Origin: Aplysia californica
Lineage: Eukaryota > Mollusca > Gastropoda > Aplysiida > Aplysiidae
DNA: 64,000 nt
Direction: 5' to 3'
Assembly (NCBI RefSeq): GCF_000002075.1
Contig: NW_004797760.1
Coordinates: 169,224 to 233,223 of the forward strand
Below are positions 12,401 to 26,800 of this stretch, in pieces. Under the pieces are notes generated by a model that saw nothing but the letters and a program-made list of their open reading frames with translations, was not told the origin of the DNA and made no database searches. The translations under genes and the position numbers were made by a program. Each line of letters opens with the position of its first letter. Positions within the stretch are counted from its first letter, which is position 1.

Positions 12401-15400
12401 AAGCAATATCATGCTAGAATGTAATTTCTCATCACTTTGGAGGATTTTGATGTGAACATGTATTGTAAAATCTGCAAAAACAATTGAGTTAAGAGTACCC
12501 ATATTGATAATGTTACTTAAAAAATTTCAGGAAGATGATTGTGGCGTTCAGAATATCAGAACATCTCAACTCAATCTAGTTGATCTGGCTGGATCAGAAA
12601 GACAGAAAGACACAAATACTGGAGGAACTCGCCTAAAGGTAAAAAGATTCTGGCTTGGCTCATTGTGATGTTCACGTGTTGCTCAATGCTTAATTAGTGA
12701 TGGTGAGAAATTGCTGTTCTTTCCTAACAACAAAATTTGTCATGTCATTTATTAACCCTTCCAGCCCCATGCGCATATATTTTCAGCAGTGCTTGTACCT
12801 CCCTCCGTCCCAAGAGCGTATATTCTCAGTTTCGGGGGGTACAAATTTCGTGCATTTTTCGAAATTAGCGAACTTAATTAAACTTTAATTTTCTTATTAT
12901 TTGTTAATTTACCTTTAAAAATTGGTATATGTTATTATCAAAGCTACATTACAAAGATACTACATCACTTTTTAGAATGAATGCCTCTTTTTCTGAAATA
13001 ATGCTATGTTGGCTGGGACTGGGGTTAGGGAGTGCACAAAAATGGCTGGGGCTGGAAGGGTTAAGTCATTCCCCACGATCCAACACATATGTGGTATGCT
13101 ACAAAACTTGGCACTCTGAGTTGTACACCTCACGGCCCGCTGCATGCTGCATTGAAGTGTTTTTTACTATTATGAGAAGGGAGTAGACTAAGATCACTTT
13201 TTTGTCCAATCAAAACTTGTATGAAATTTATTGCTTTTTGTCTCTCCCTCTTTTCCTGCATGAAATAATGGTTATTGTTTTGAACATCCAACATTTTTAT
13301 TTCCTATATTGTTATGTTTGTTATTACATAAGCTGAGAAGATATGCCTATTTCGAAAGTACTTAAACGAAGAGACCACAAAAACACTGGTAACATCTCTT
13401 ATCCTATCTAGATTAGACTATTTTAACTCACTCCTAGCAGGTCTGAACATTAATATTTTAATAGTTTACAAGTCATTCAAAACAATGCCGCTAGACTGAT
13501 AACAAGATCTAAAAAACGAGACCATGTCACTCCACTATTAAAAGAACTGCATTGGCTCCCTGTAAAAGAAAGAATAATATTTAAAATCTGTGTCACGTGT
13601 TTCAAATGTGTAAATAAAAGTGTTCCTTTTTATCTACAAGAACTTATCAGTATATATAAGCCAGATAGGAAACCTAAGATCATCAAACGATAACACCCTA
13701 CTTGTGACAGCCGTAAAATCATACAAATCATATGGAGAGAGATCTTTCTCATATCTTGGTCCGTTCGTGTGGAACAGATTATCCATGGAGCTAAGACAAA
13801 CAAGAACACTTGATAGCTTCAAAAGACATCTTAAGCATTTTCTGTTCCTACAGGCCTATCCTTCATAAGCTTTTAACGTTATTTTTTATTATAGTTCTGT
13901 GCCTATATCTGAATGAAAATAGTCCGTGTGTGTGTGTGTGTGCATAAATATATATTGCAGAAAATTGGTATTCCAATGTAAAGCGCATTGAGCTACTTTT
14001 TTGGAAATGCGCTATATAAATGTTATATATTATTATTATTATTATTATTATTACTGTTTGTGCTGATAAGTGTATATTGTGCATTTCAGGAGGCTGGCAG
14101 CATCAACAAGTCGCTGTCTGTGCTGGGCAATGTCATCATGTCACTGGTGGACTTAAGTCATGGCAGAAAACGTCATATACCGTACAGAGACTCGAAGCTC
14201 ACTTTCCTCCTAAGGGTTAGTTTTTGTCGATGACTATAAACAATGTTTCATCAGCCCATCAAGGAGGATGTCTTAGACAGGTGGACATCTTGACAGTGTC
14301 CAAATCTTACTGAATAGGGAGATGCCAACTGTAAATTGAATAGTCTGGCTACTCCTGAGTCTGAGTTGATCAAATTGAAAGAAGCGTACTGTTGCAAGGA
14401 TATGAGACTGATTTTTGTGAGGGCATTTGACATGTTGAGAACATCCACTGAACTTGAAAGAAGTAAAAGTAGTTATTTGTTAGCATAATCATCCACCTGT
14501 TGTTTTCTTGTGTCTGACTTGTTTTCTGTCCTGCTGACTAAGTCTTTATCTTATGATTTCTGATTCCAACAGGATTCTCTTGGAGGAAACACAAAAACAA
14601 GAATGATTGCCTGTGTTCATCCTGATTCCAAGTAAGCTTATATTAACAGACTTTTAAAAAATTTCCTGATTTGTGTGATATAATGTATTTTACCTGCCAG
14701 CCCCTTTAGAATATTATTTATCCAGGTTGACTTGGTGGGATGGGTAGTAGAATTCACGTTTGTTTTCTGCTGATTCTATAATCATTTCTCCTGAATTAAA
14801 AGATTCATATGGATCTTTTTTATATTTTTGATAAACAGTCTCACCCATTTTGTCCATTCTATAATATTTCATTACGACAAAAGCTAGTAACTTATTGCTG
14901 TCTGGATGTATGTCAAGTGTGCTGCTCTAGATGTGGCATACTGCATTAGGAATACAGTTTATCTCGAGGCATTGGATTTGCATGCACTACATTCTCTCAG
15001 GCTCTTTGCAAAGGGGTTTGAAGGGTGCAAGAACCCTCTATAGTTCTAACACAAGACACACCCCAGATGAGACGAATGTCTGGTCCTGAAGTGGCACCGT
15101 CTTGATTCTGCGTGTAATTTTCTTCTATTTCAGATGCTTTGGGGAAACTTTGAGTACTTTGAACTTTGCTCGGAGTGCTAAGCTCATTAAAAATAAGGCA
15201 AGTATTGTATTCTCTATGATTCGTATGTCTTTGACTTCTAGTCTGTATCATGTAGCTCTCATGGGCAATTCACTTTTGTATTTTTATTTTATTTTTATTT
15301 TTTTGGTTGCATAGCAATTGACCTACAAAATTAGACAGCTCACTCTTTCAGAAAGAAACTCATTTGCTAATGTTGTGGGTTATGTGTGGGTGGTTGGCGG

Positions 15401-17819
15401 GTGCTCTGGTGTGGTTTGCTTCTTCTTTCCTATCAAACATCTATCGTCCTTATCTCCCCTTCTTCTTTTTTATGTTTGTTACTCTCTTGTAAAACCTCTA
15501 ATCTTCTGGCGCTCATATGACCTTATGCTGTTGCGAGCGCCATAAACCCTCTACTAAAACTAAAACTAACTGTGGGTTATTTTCTTCAAATATTGTTGTT
15601 TCTTGGGCTCATCATGTGCTGAGAACTTACTATAATAATGTGGATGAAATTTTCCTGTTCGCTGTGATCAGTTTTGTTCCCATAAGCAACATTTTTGTGG
15701 GGAGGGAGTCGTTGGTAGGTTTGCAGATGTTTTCTGGTCCTTCTGCTTGTTTATAACATTTTTACAGCCCTGTTGTGTTCCTGGAGACATGTGAATGATA
15801 TTGTTACTGTTCATTTGTAAATCACTGCTCAACACCCAGGACTCCTTTATGGAAAAGAACATTCTTTAATTATGAAAAAGACTGCAACATCAGATGAGTT
15901 AGACTGCATCAATACAGCTTTGATTGCTGTACATGCCTTGCATACACATCAGTTATGTGTGACAGGGCATGAACAGACCTGGGAAACAACTTTTTTCAAC
16001 GCTCGGAGCCTGTGTACTTTAATCAGGGTTGAGCGCTATATAAATGCCATATATTATCTTATTATTTTTACATATTTTTTTTTCAGGTGAACTCAAAGAC
16101 TGCTGTATGAATCACCCTTGTATTTGTTTGTCTAGTTAAGCCAGCAACGGCTTTCCATGTGTGTTAGTTTGGAGTCAGTGGTTTATGATTTTTCCCCTTA
16201 GGCTGTGGTGAATGAAGACTTCCATGGCAGTAACCTGAAACTACAGAATGAGATACGTCGACTGAAGGAGTTGTTGGAATCACAACAGAATGCCTCTCCG
16301 CCTGTGGAAAACCTTCTCACCCTTCCGAATGAAGGTCTCTTCACCATTTCAAATATTTGCTTTCTAGCCCTTTATTCGGATTTTTAAACTTAACCTTTGC
16401 GTTTCTGTACAGCTTGTTTTCTCAGAATGTTTACATTTTCCTCATTTTGTTCTTGGGTTTTCTCTTTTAATGTTTGTATGTTGATCTATCTCCAGATTGA
16501 AACTATCTCAAACTAATATAGTGGATATTATTCTGTCTCTTCATATGTGGAGCTGCAATGTATTACTTTGAGCTGGTAGTTAGTGGGTGATCTGCTGTGG
16601 TCAGCCCTATCTTGCTATTGTCAGTTTTATCGCTTATTCTTCCTTTCTCTCCTCTGTTGTTTCTGTCTGTGTATCTCTCTCTGTCCGTGGACTAGATGAC
16701 TGTACCGTTATCATGTGAGTAGGATTCTCTTTGCTCATATTTACATATATTTAAGCTAAAAATAATACCCTGATCCACTCCTGACAAGAGTATTCTTTAT
16801 AATGCTGACCCTCAAGATTTACAAATTCAGCAACATATCATGAGTTGATTTTGTCCTTTGGTTGCAGATTTTTTTAGCAAACAATAATACTTCATGCTAA
16901 AAGCGAAATGGTTTTTTGGTTTCTCCAGCTGCCATGAACTCGGATTCTGTCTGGAAAAAAAATTTCATTGAAGCCATGCACTTCCGAGAAATTTCGGAAA
17001 GTGAGAAAACGGTGAGTTTGCAATGTGAATCGTAGTAGTAAAAATGATTTTTTTAAATCAACGTCACAGACAAAAGATTTTCATTGACAAAAATGACCCC
17101 TTTCATTGGTGGAGCTTTAAAAGTGTGATGAAATAAGATAAATGCTTCTGTGTATTTTGTGCCACATTTCTTTTTACATCTTAGTGTGTAGAAACTTTTT
17201 CAATAATGCTTATGTAAGTATATCAATTTTAGGATGCAAGTATGTGCTTTGATGGGCTTGCAAAACATTTAGAGAATCCTTTAAAAGATCAGTTTATTTT
17301 TTTTTTTCATTTTTGTGACACATTTAATTTCCGTTTAGTTTACATCGAGTCCAATATATTCATGCATAAAGACTAAGACTTTGGTTGAGGATATAAGAAT
17401 AAATTATTTACATGTTTAACATTTTATTCTACATACCATTCTATAATACTACATTTTTCTGTTGGTTTCTAAATGCCATGAATGTCCATGTGTTGTCAGG
17501 CCTTGCAGGATGTTGTGAATCACCTCCAAGAACTATGCAACAAAAAAGACAAATACATTCAGTCTACCAAGATGATCATAAAGTTCCGGGAGAACCACAT
17601 CCAAAGTCTGCAGCAGGCAGCTCAGGGTTATACAGAGCTAGAGAAAGACACTGTAGTGGTGAGTCATGACATAACAGTGGGCTTCCCCCCCCCCCCCCCC
17701 CCGGTTATTTTTCAATGTTTTTTAGTGAGTGAAATACTGTAATGGGGAGTTTTGGTTGAGGTGCATGTTGTATCTTTGTTGGTTATAATTTCAGGTGTAC
17801 AAATTCATCAGTGGGAGGG

Positions 17820-17876
<57 letters not shown>

Positions 17877-20800
17877 GGTGCTGTGGCTTCATAAACGGTC
17901 AGCGATGCGGACAGCACGCAGGAACTCAACACTCGCCCGGGGGTCCTTAAAAAGTGCTGAAAGTGGGTTACTGAGTCCCAGCAGACGGGTTGGGAGGGAG
18001 GTGGCAAGAGCAAGACTTTTTTCTTTTTTCACTATCGACCTTAAGGATGGAATGTTCAAAGAAACAAGACACTCTGAAAGTTCAGGGATTTAGATGGAAG
18101 ATTTCATTTTTGAGTTTTAAAGACAGATTCTCCACAGCAAATGTTCACTTTACGGGGTCTCCCCTGTACCATAGCTGCCAACCTTCAAGACTATATTTTT
18201 AAAGTTTGGCTGTTTTTTTTGCCCCAGCTTTGCATTTCGATAAAATTTATACATTTCTTTTCTCAGTAGTTACTCATTGTTTGATTTTGATTTTGCATGA
18301 GTTAATGCCCTGCTAGGCACTTAGGGTAATTCCTAGAGGGGAGTTTCCCATATGGTTATATTGAAAAAATCTAATATTTTCTGGACGGTCAACAGATGGA
18401 TACAATAGAGCTTGACACCAGATATAGTAAATATGGAGAAAAGATACCACCCTTGTACTATAAATATAAAGGCTGTAGGTTTATGAGTAGCACTTTATCA
18501 ACAGATGAACTGTATTGTTGTAATAGACATTCATTTTCCCAGAAGTCTCTGCGTGATGAAATCAAGGTTTTGAGACAACAACTGGAGAACAACCCGATGC
18601 TGGCCAAGTATGCTGGGGAAAACAAACACTTGCGCAGTGAGCTGAAGCGGCTGAGGTCTCAGGAGTCTGTGGCAGACGAGTTCGGGGATAGCTTCCGGAT
18701 CAGTCAGCTGGAAAAGATTTTCAAGGAGCTGAAACTGTTGAAAGGTGTGATTTTTTTTCTTTCTCCCAATTCTGCTTGCTATAAAAGAGTATTTTCAAAA
18801 CGGGAGCAACAAAATACCAAGTTTTGTGCGTTACATCATTCTTGATTGCTTCATTGTCATTGTCTTCATTGTCATCTTCAGATTGAATTTGGGAGAAGGA
18901 TTTTATGGATTTGCCTTTCAGTGATTTATCGACTGTTTTTTTTCAGGACATGGAAACAGGGAACAAAACAGAAGCATTTTGGAATTATATAATAACCAAA
19001 GTTCCAAATGTTCTCCTGCGTATTATTTAGAAAAGTTTGTTAAGGTGTTGCACTTAACCCAGACTGAAGTTCATAAAGTATATGGGTTATATGCAAGATA
19101 GATGTCGCAGTAAGTGTCACTCATAATGATCCATTTTGTTGTATACAGCAGAGTGAAACTAGCCAAGATGTTCGTGGAGGTATCAAAAGTTCTCTGAACG
19201 CTGCTCCTGAAATATAGCCTAGATAGCAAAATGCTTCAAATTATGTGTGTGAATTCACACTGTTTAGTTACAATACACTTTGCATACTAAATGTACATTT
19301 TTTAAAAATAAACAAATCTAAGTAAAGGCCATTTCTGTGTTTCATTATGTGCAAATTTAATGAGAGGTCCAGGAGTGTTTTCCTTGTTTGCTATAACAGA
19401 CAATGAACCAAAAATTAAAACGCCAATACTATTGCCCAATTCTTCCAAAGTAACTGCAATCACTAACCCAATTTTCTTTTCTAATGGAGGTAGAGCACTA
19501 ATTTACTGGCAGCGGGTCTCTTTTGGTCTGACTGAGTTACAAGTTCACATATGACTGTCTTGCAACCTTCGAGGTTAAAAGATGGAAAAAAAATATTTTG
19601 TGTGGATATATTGTTTTTATTAACTTTTTTCCCATTATAATGTTTAATCTGCTCTTGAATTCATGTTTGATAATTCTTAGCTCTAAGTTATTATTTGTTC
19701 TCAATGCTTTAGAGATGTCATGGGACAGCATAGTTAGCATCTTGTATACGACTGATTTCTTTTTGCATGGCCTCTGTAATTCAGCAAACTGACGCTTTAG
19801 CTTTTTATTAAGTCAGTTGGTTAGAAAAACTTGGAGTGCAATCACAAAATACTCTAGTAGTATGTTCAGCACTGTTATTATGCTTTAGAAAAACTTGGAG
19901 TGCAATCACAAAATACTCTAGAACGTTCAGCACTGTTATTATGCTTTAGAAAAACTTGGAGTGCAATCACAAAATACTCTAGTACTTTCAGCACTGTTAT
20001 TATGCTTTAGAAAAACTTGGAGTGCAATCACAAAATACTCTAGTAGTACGTTCAGCACTGTTATTATGCTCAATGAATATTGTTTGTCCTCACGTTTTCT
20101 TGATGTATTTTAAAAATTCGTAATGCTGACTGTTTCTCAGAAATGAAGGGAGGGAATACGGCTGCAGCAAGTGTCAGATCTTCACCTATGAAAGATGGAG
20201 TGCCAGCTGCTACTCTAGAGAAGCATCGCAAAGAGATCAAGGAACACCAAGAACAGATTGAGCAGGTTTGGGAAATAAAATGGCTTTATATTTATTCCCA
20301 CTGGGGTTTTTTTTTTTTCTTCTCAACGTTTTACAATATTTTTGTCTTGAGTAGCTTTTTCATGAATAATCTGGCAACTTTATTTCTTAAATTAATGAGG
20401 TTCATTCCTTAGCATTTTTGCCTGGTCTTAGCTGTGCATATTCAAGGCATGTTTTTCTGTTCTTTTTTTAAATCCTGTTGACCTGTGTAACCATTAAAAT
20501 TTAGCAAATTCCAAGCAACAATATTTATCCTTGTTGGTTATAAAAAATATTTTGCTGTATAGGATAAATTAGCTGTGAAGACTGGAGTTCAGGTCAGTGC
20601 ATATGATTATTTTGTACTTTTTAAAAGGGTTAATGATTCCTGCTCACGTAATTGATAATTGCTACGGTATTGTATTGGATGGTATTGGAATATTTCTGTT
20701 ACAGAATAGTATTAAGGATATGCAGTCCATTTTTTATTTTTTGTGAGCTAAGCTATTCTCTAAAAACAGAAGATGTGTTTTTTCTAAGCATTTACAATGT

Positions 20801-23800
20801 CGTGGTATTTTAAGACAATTTCTGAAAACTGTTTCAGCTGAAACAACAAGTCCTGGAAGTGACAAAGAAGGCTGAGAATCGTCAAATGGAAATGGAAATT
20901 GAACTCGTGTCCTGTCGTAAAATGATTACTGAACTAGAGCGAGTGCTCGAAGCACATCAACTCAAGGCCAGGATTGAGTGCAATGCCTTGAAAGACTTAC
21001 ACTGCCAGACTCTAAAGGTTGGTGTAACAGGTTGTTTTTTTGCAATATCATTGCACTCTTCGTTTCAGGCTTAGTTTTCTGTCATATCTGAATGCAGGAT
21101 GAATTGTTCATGTATGACTCTGTTACACCACCTTTCTTTCTATTAACTTAATACATTCATGTCTCTATTTTTTCCTTAGTCCTTTATTTCCTGGTTTGTC
21201 AAACTGAACTATGTAAAATGGACTTGGGTGATATTTCCAGAAAAATAACCCCCCCCCCCAATCCTCAAACCCACACACCAGTGCTCTATTATGATTATAG
21301 TGTCAAAAACACAGCTTTATTTTACAGCATATTTGCCTATTTTTGGCAATATCTATGAAATTTGTATGATTGTAACCAATATTTTGAGGGTGAAAAAAGG
21401 TTACATTTTGTGTTGTATTCACCTTGTTTAATCCATACACAGCCTCCTGTGCCCAAAATCTCTCATATCAAGATTATCCTTATATCTGTATCTTCTTGAG
21501 AAAGATTTCTAGATTGATGGTCCACTCAGCAAAAGGATACTAAACCATTGTCACTAGCCCCAACTTTTTATCTCTTCCTTTTGCCCAGACTCGCTGGATG
21601 GTTGATGTTTGCTGTGGTTTTGCTAGCTCCTTCTACTTCTTTCTCAATGTTTCTAATGTCTAAATCTGCTTCTTGATGAATGTCCACCACAAGTATCCGT
21701 CTCTTTCTTCCTATCTCCGGTCCACAGAACCTGTAATTCCAGCCCTTTACTTTCTGCTGAGTGGATCATTTGAAGTACTTCCCGTCTCTCTCAGATTCTT
21801 GCTTTCATTCCCAGGTCATGACAACTCCAAAGATGAATGGCAAATGTGACTCTCCCGGCACACCAACAGTGGGAGAGGCAGCAAACACTGAACAAGGCAT
21901 CACCGAAACAGCCCTGCCCCAGGATGTGGCAGAAGGGGCCCATGATGCGCTCATGGAGGAGATCCAGACTTTGCAAGTGGAAAACGGGAAACTCAAGGTA
22001 GGTTGATCCGGCTTTCTCACTGCTCAGCCAGGTGCGAAATATCTTTTCAGGTAACAAAAAGCAAATATTTCTGTAGTTTAGTATTAAATGAATCATTTTG
22101 CTGCAGTGCCAACTTATTTACTAACTCAATAAAAAATGTGTCTTCAGAATAATTTGTTTTCTATTTTGTAACCATTTAAAGTTCTCCACTGTGAGACAAA
22201 CAAGTCTTTGTTTAACCGATTGCTTGACATTTTATTTTTTTCTGTCTTCTCGAGCAGAAACTTGTTGACGACCACGAAGCAGAGAAGTTACGCATGAAAC
22301 AACAGGTGGAAAAACTTGAACTGTACAATGAACAACTGAATGGAGTGAGTATTTGTTAACACCTTGCCTGGTCATCAATCCTGTGTCTTATGCAGCTTTC
22401 TTTGGACTGTCAATTTGCGGAGGGGGGAACCCATTTTGGTATGTCTAAAGATGCCATGCAACAAAAGGTTTGGCCTTTGAAGTTGAACTTACATTTATGT
22501 TTATAATATTTTATACATGGTTGCTTGCTTTATTAAATAGACTACAGTATCACTCAGTGGCCTACATGCTTACCCTGTAATCTGTAGGTCCTGGATTCAT
22601 TCTCCCAGGTCCTTGGGCTTTGCCCCGTTATACTTTCCTGACTTTCAGATACTTTTTTGCTGAATTGCTAATGGATTAAGGGCACTAAGTTTAGCAATAG
22701 CCAAAACAAATCTAAAATAAACGTTTCTTTTAATTTATACAAATTTGGTCGCTGCGAATAGCATTCAATAATATATATGTTTGACTCCTCAGGTACTTGA
22801 GAAGGAACGCACAGAAAACACTTCCCGCAGAAATGATTATACAACGGCTGTAAATACTTTAAAGGAGGAGATAGATACTGTAAAAAATGATCTGAAATGT
22901 GAGTATTGGTTGTCGCATATGTATTCTATATTTTCTTTTTCTTTTTTGTATGGTTCTAAATCATTAACTGTAACATGTTTTTTTACCGAGTAAGTTCTTT
23001 CAGAAGACTTTTATACGGTGAAGTGTCATGATAGAAATGTTTGCACAGGATTTTTAAGAAGATCAAAACAGCCTGTACATGCAATAGCCACTGATGAGAA
23101 AATCTTATTTGTTAGAAATATAACTAACCTTGTGTTCATCAAATGGCTGCCTTTTCTGTTTCTGTACAGTTGGACTTAACGACCGTTGTTTTCCCTGTAT
23201 GTGCCTTGTTTGTGTATTAAGTTAACTCTGTCCACCCAAAGTCTTATCCCCACGGACCAGGATACAGATGCGGTACATGCTATATCACACTGTCGCCGAT
23301 CGGCGTCCCGTGGGGAAAAGGTACATCTTCTGACTGTCGCCGATCGGCGTCCCGTGGAGTCAAAGTGTTAACCCTATCCGTTCGTCATGTTTTACTATTG
23401 TATCCATACGTCGTGTGGAACTCTTTGCCACCACTTCCAAAGAGGAAATTTACTCGTTATTCTGATCCGTACGCTTTGCATAGCAGTCTGTCAAAATGAT
23501 TTTTGGAGAAATACTGAAAGTTTCAAAGAGATCTTCACACTGGAAGTATTCTAAAATTTGAAGAATACAAGCCCGGCGGTACAAAATGACCCCAGGGCGT
23601 ACGGATAGGGTTAAGGAAGATCAATAAATGTACTGTATTAGTTTTGTTTTGACGTCTTGTAATCTTTTTGTACTATGCTCTCTTCCTCTTATGATGGGAT
23701 GGCTTCATGTGCTCAGTGCTCAATGATGAGAACACGGACATTCACCTCGTTCTCAAATCAGCTGACAAGCAGCTGAAGGAAGAGAAAGAGTCTCGCAAAA

Positions 23801-26800
23801 ATCTTCAAGCTACTTATACACAGGAGATTCAAGTATTAGAAACAAGGGTAAGCTTTAAATTTGTTTTTTTTCCCAGTTGTCTTTCATAATAAAGATGATA
23901 AATCTAATTGCTGGTAGTTCCTTTGAATGAACAAAAAAGATTTTCCACACTCAAGGATTGATACCTTATTTTTCCTTCTGTGCTGCACTGATAAAACCGG
24001 ATGGAAAAGTAGGAAATATGTAATTGTTTCAACTCATTCAGTGCTACTGATGAAAATTCTTGTATGTCTTGTTCTGGCCCATGTGTGTTGAAGAGTAAAA
24101 GAATAGCTCTGCCTTTATCTTTTGTCACATGAGTAAAAGGAAAGCAGTCTAGATATGTTTTATAGCGTCATTTTTTAATGAATAATGCTTGATACTTGCT
24201 TTTCAGTCTTAGGCTTAGTGTTGTCGAAGTTTGGCTTTTTGCAATGGCCTTCAGTCAAGGAAAATGATCAATCGTCCCAAAACAATTTTTCAATGTGAAT
24301 ACTTTGCAGTTATTATTGTATTTTTATCAAGAGTTTGTTAAACAATCTAGTTCATCAAGTGATAGTGCTGACAGTGGCTTTGGTTTTGATGGCAATACTG
24401 GGACAACAAATGCCTGTTCCATCAAACATCACAGCTATTGTATCATTTATGCACTCATTGACCCAAACACTCATACAACCAAAAGACACTACTTTATGTC
24501 CTAAATAAGCAGTAGAAAAAATTGTGATGATAGATGAAGCAGTTTTTCTACTCTAATCTTTTTCTCAACCCACCTGGTTCACTCAGAAATTGCACAGCAC
24601 AGCAGGGAAATGCGTAGGTTTTCACTCAGCGCTGAATGAGTTAGGTCAATGTTGACAATTTGTTTTCTGTCTTTGGTGCGCAGTTTGCAAGAGCAAATAT
24701 TGACCTTGAGACAACAACAAGAGATTATGAGGAAGCTCTGAAAGAACTGGGAAGCATAAAGGTAAGTTGAAGTGTACATTTTTAAACTACGACAATATTC
24801 AGCCTATAAATTTTCATACTTGTCTTTTAGTGGACTCTAGATATCGTGTGTCAATGCCTTTTTACAAATAGTTGCTGAAATTTTTGACATAAATGTTTCA
24901 TACAGATATGTCTGTGGTATTTAAAGGGAAACAGATCTCAACAGGTCTACTAAAATTAAACCCCCATAAAAATTCCAACAATATTTATGAAGGGTCTAGC
25001 AGCATCTTTGAGTTTTCTATTTCTTTTCAGTGTTGCCATTGTCTTACGATATTGCCCGGTGAAATGTTGTTATTGCACTAATTCGAACTACCACTCAAGT
25101 ATATGTTCATCATGTTCTTTGGCTGTCTTTTTAATTGTGTACTAAATCCTCCCTCTTGGGTAGAAGTCAAGTGGTCAAGAGTTTTCATTTTTTGGAACTG
25201 AGAAAACCCTCCAACTCTACAATGTCTTAATTTTTTACTGACTTTGATTATGCCATGGCTTTTTTGTAGTGAGCTCTGATGTTCTAAAAGCATTAGTATT
25301 TTTTTCAAATTCACAGGAGGAACTGGAAACTAATCGACTAACTGTCAGCTTCTTGGAGAATCACTCTCAAGAGTTAGAGGCCCTCCGCAACCTGGAAATA
25401 AAGAAACGTGAGAAGTTGGAGATGGATTATAATGTAGGTGTTTAAATATTCTGATCTAACCATTGTTGATATTTTAGACAACTGTTTTTTCTTGTAGAAC
25501 ACTAACACATGATGATGCTCATGGGATGTGCTGACATGCCCACTCACCCAGGTTCCCTCTGGAGTCGGCTGTAATGAACAGGTTCACAGTAGTGTGGCAT
25601 TAATACACAGGACAGTTGTTAAGTTTGCTGTTTCAGTGCGAGGTGAAAGCACGGTGTATAGTCAAACCTGCCTGTACAGAGACCTGTCCAAGATGGAAAC
25701 CTGTCACAATAGAATCTCCCCGCTCTCCCCTTGATAAATTCCTCTATATTACGTGTCTAAGATGGATACCTGCTCAACTTGGAAATGGAAAGAAAAATTC
25801 CTTCCCTCTGGGGGGTTTTCACTTGTCAACAATGCTTTGCCCACTCGGTCCTGATTTGAACAGAACTCCTAAATTTGGTTCCCTCAGCTTTAACCTTTAC
25901 ACTATGCTGCCAGGCGAGAAAAGGAGGAAGGGATGCTGTTTGTGGGGGTGTGAGTGTGAAATCTCTCACTTCTTGTGAAAGCGCTCAAGTGGCGCTCCAG
26001 CACGGAAACTTTCCTGGGTAGACAGAAGTGTGAAATTAATTTGACCACTGCCTGCTGCCCTGATCGTACAGCAAGCCGGGAAAAAAGTTCCTTGAATCGT
26101 TGTTACATGCAGGGGAGAAGTGGCATTGGTTGGTTGTGCTTATTAGTATTACATTGATGGGTGGAGCTAAGGGAGGAAACAAAGGAGCCTGTGTGTAGAA
26201 TAATGACTCTGTGTTGGGCATCTGTACAATTTCAGGATTTGGCTAACTCATGCTTCATGCAGGATGTCTAACTAGAGTAGAAACTTACAAGAAAGTTTGA
26301 AAAAAAACAACCACTTTGGAGTGTAAAGCCTATCTCTTTCTGTGTAACGACAATTCCAGGCCCTGCAGTCATCTGGAAGTATGCAGAGTTATCAGGAGTA
26401 CAAAGAGCAAGCAGAAACAAACCTCAAGTTGAAGCAAGCGGAGCTGGAGGCTGTCAGAGCTGAACAGGAGCAGGTCATAGCTCAGCAAGCTCGTGCCATG
26501 GCCGACAACAAGGTAACTTGTGGGCATAGCGTGCGTGTAGAATCTCCCCGCTCTCCCCTTGATAAATTCCTCTATATTACATGTCTAAGATGGATACCTG
26601 CTCAACTTAGAAATGGAAAGAAAAAATTCCTTGAGGTTTTGAAAGTGATATGAAAAGATGAAGAGAGAAACTGGTGATTTTTACTCCAGACCCCTTCTGT
26701 TTTCACTTTTGTCCTCTTTTGTTTCCACGTATTATGAGGGTCCTTACAGCAATGAATTTTGAGATAAATCTTTAGCTCTTGTTATATGTCATGGATGGTG

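Noticed and set aside
13620-13868. 82-codon open frame as a host gene
   Set aside because: Matches the C-terminus of a CR1/L2-like reverse transcriptase and is part of a truncated LINE.
18396-18542. Open reading upstream of KIF15 exon 15 as coding
   Set aside because: The frame happens to stay open through the intron end, but homology to KIF15 begins only after the acceptor at 18542.
24295-24504. Ser-rich open frame ([16 protein letters not shown]) as an extra KIF15 exon
   Set aside because: It lacks a proper acceptor and a usable donor and lies inside a probable TIR element; exons 21 and 22 already join in phase.
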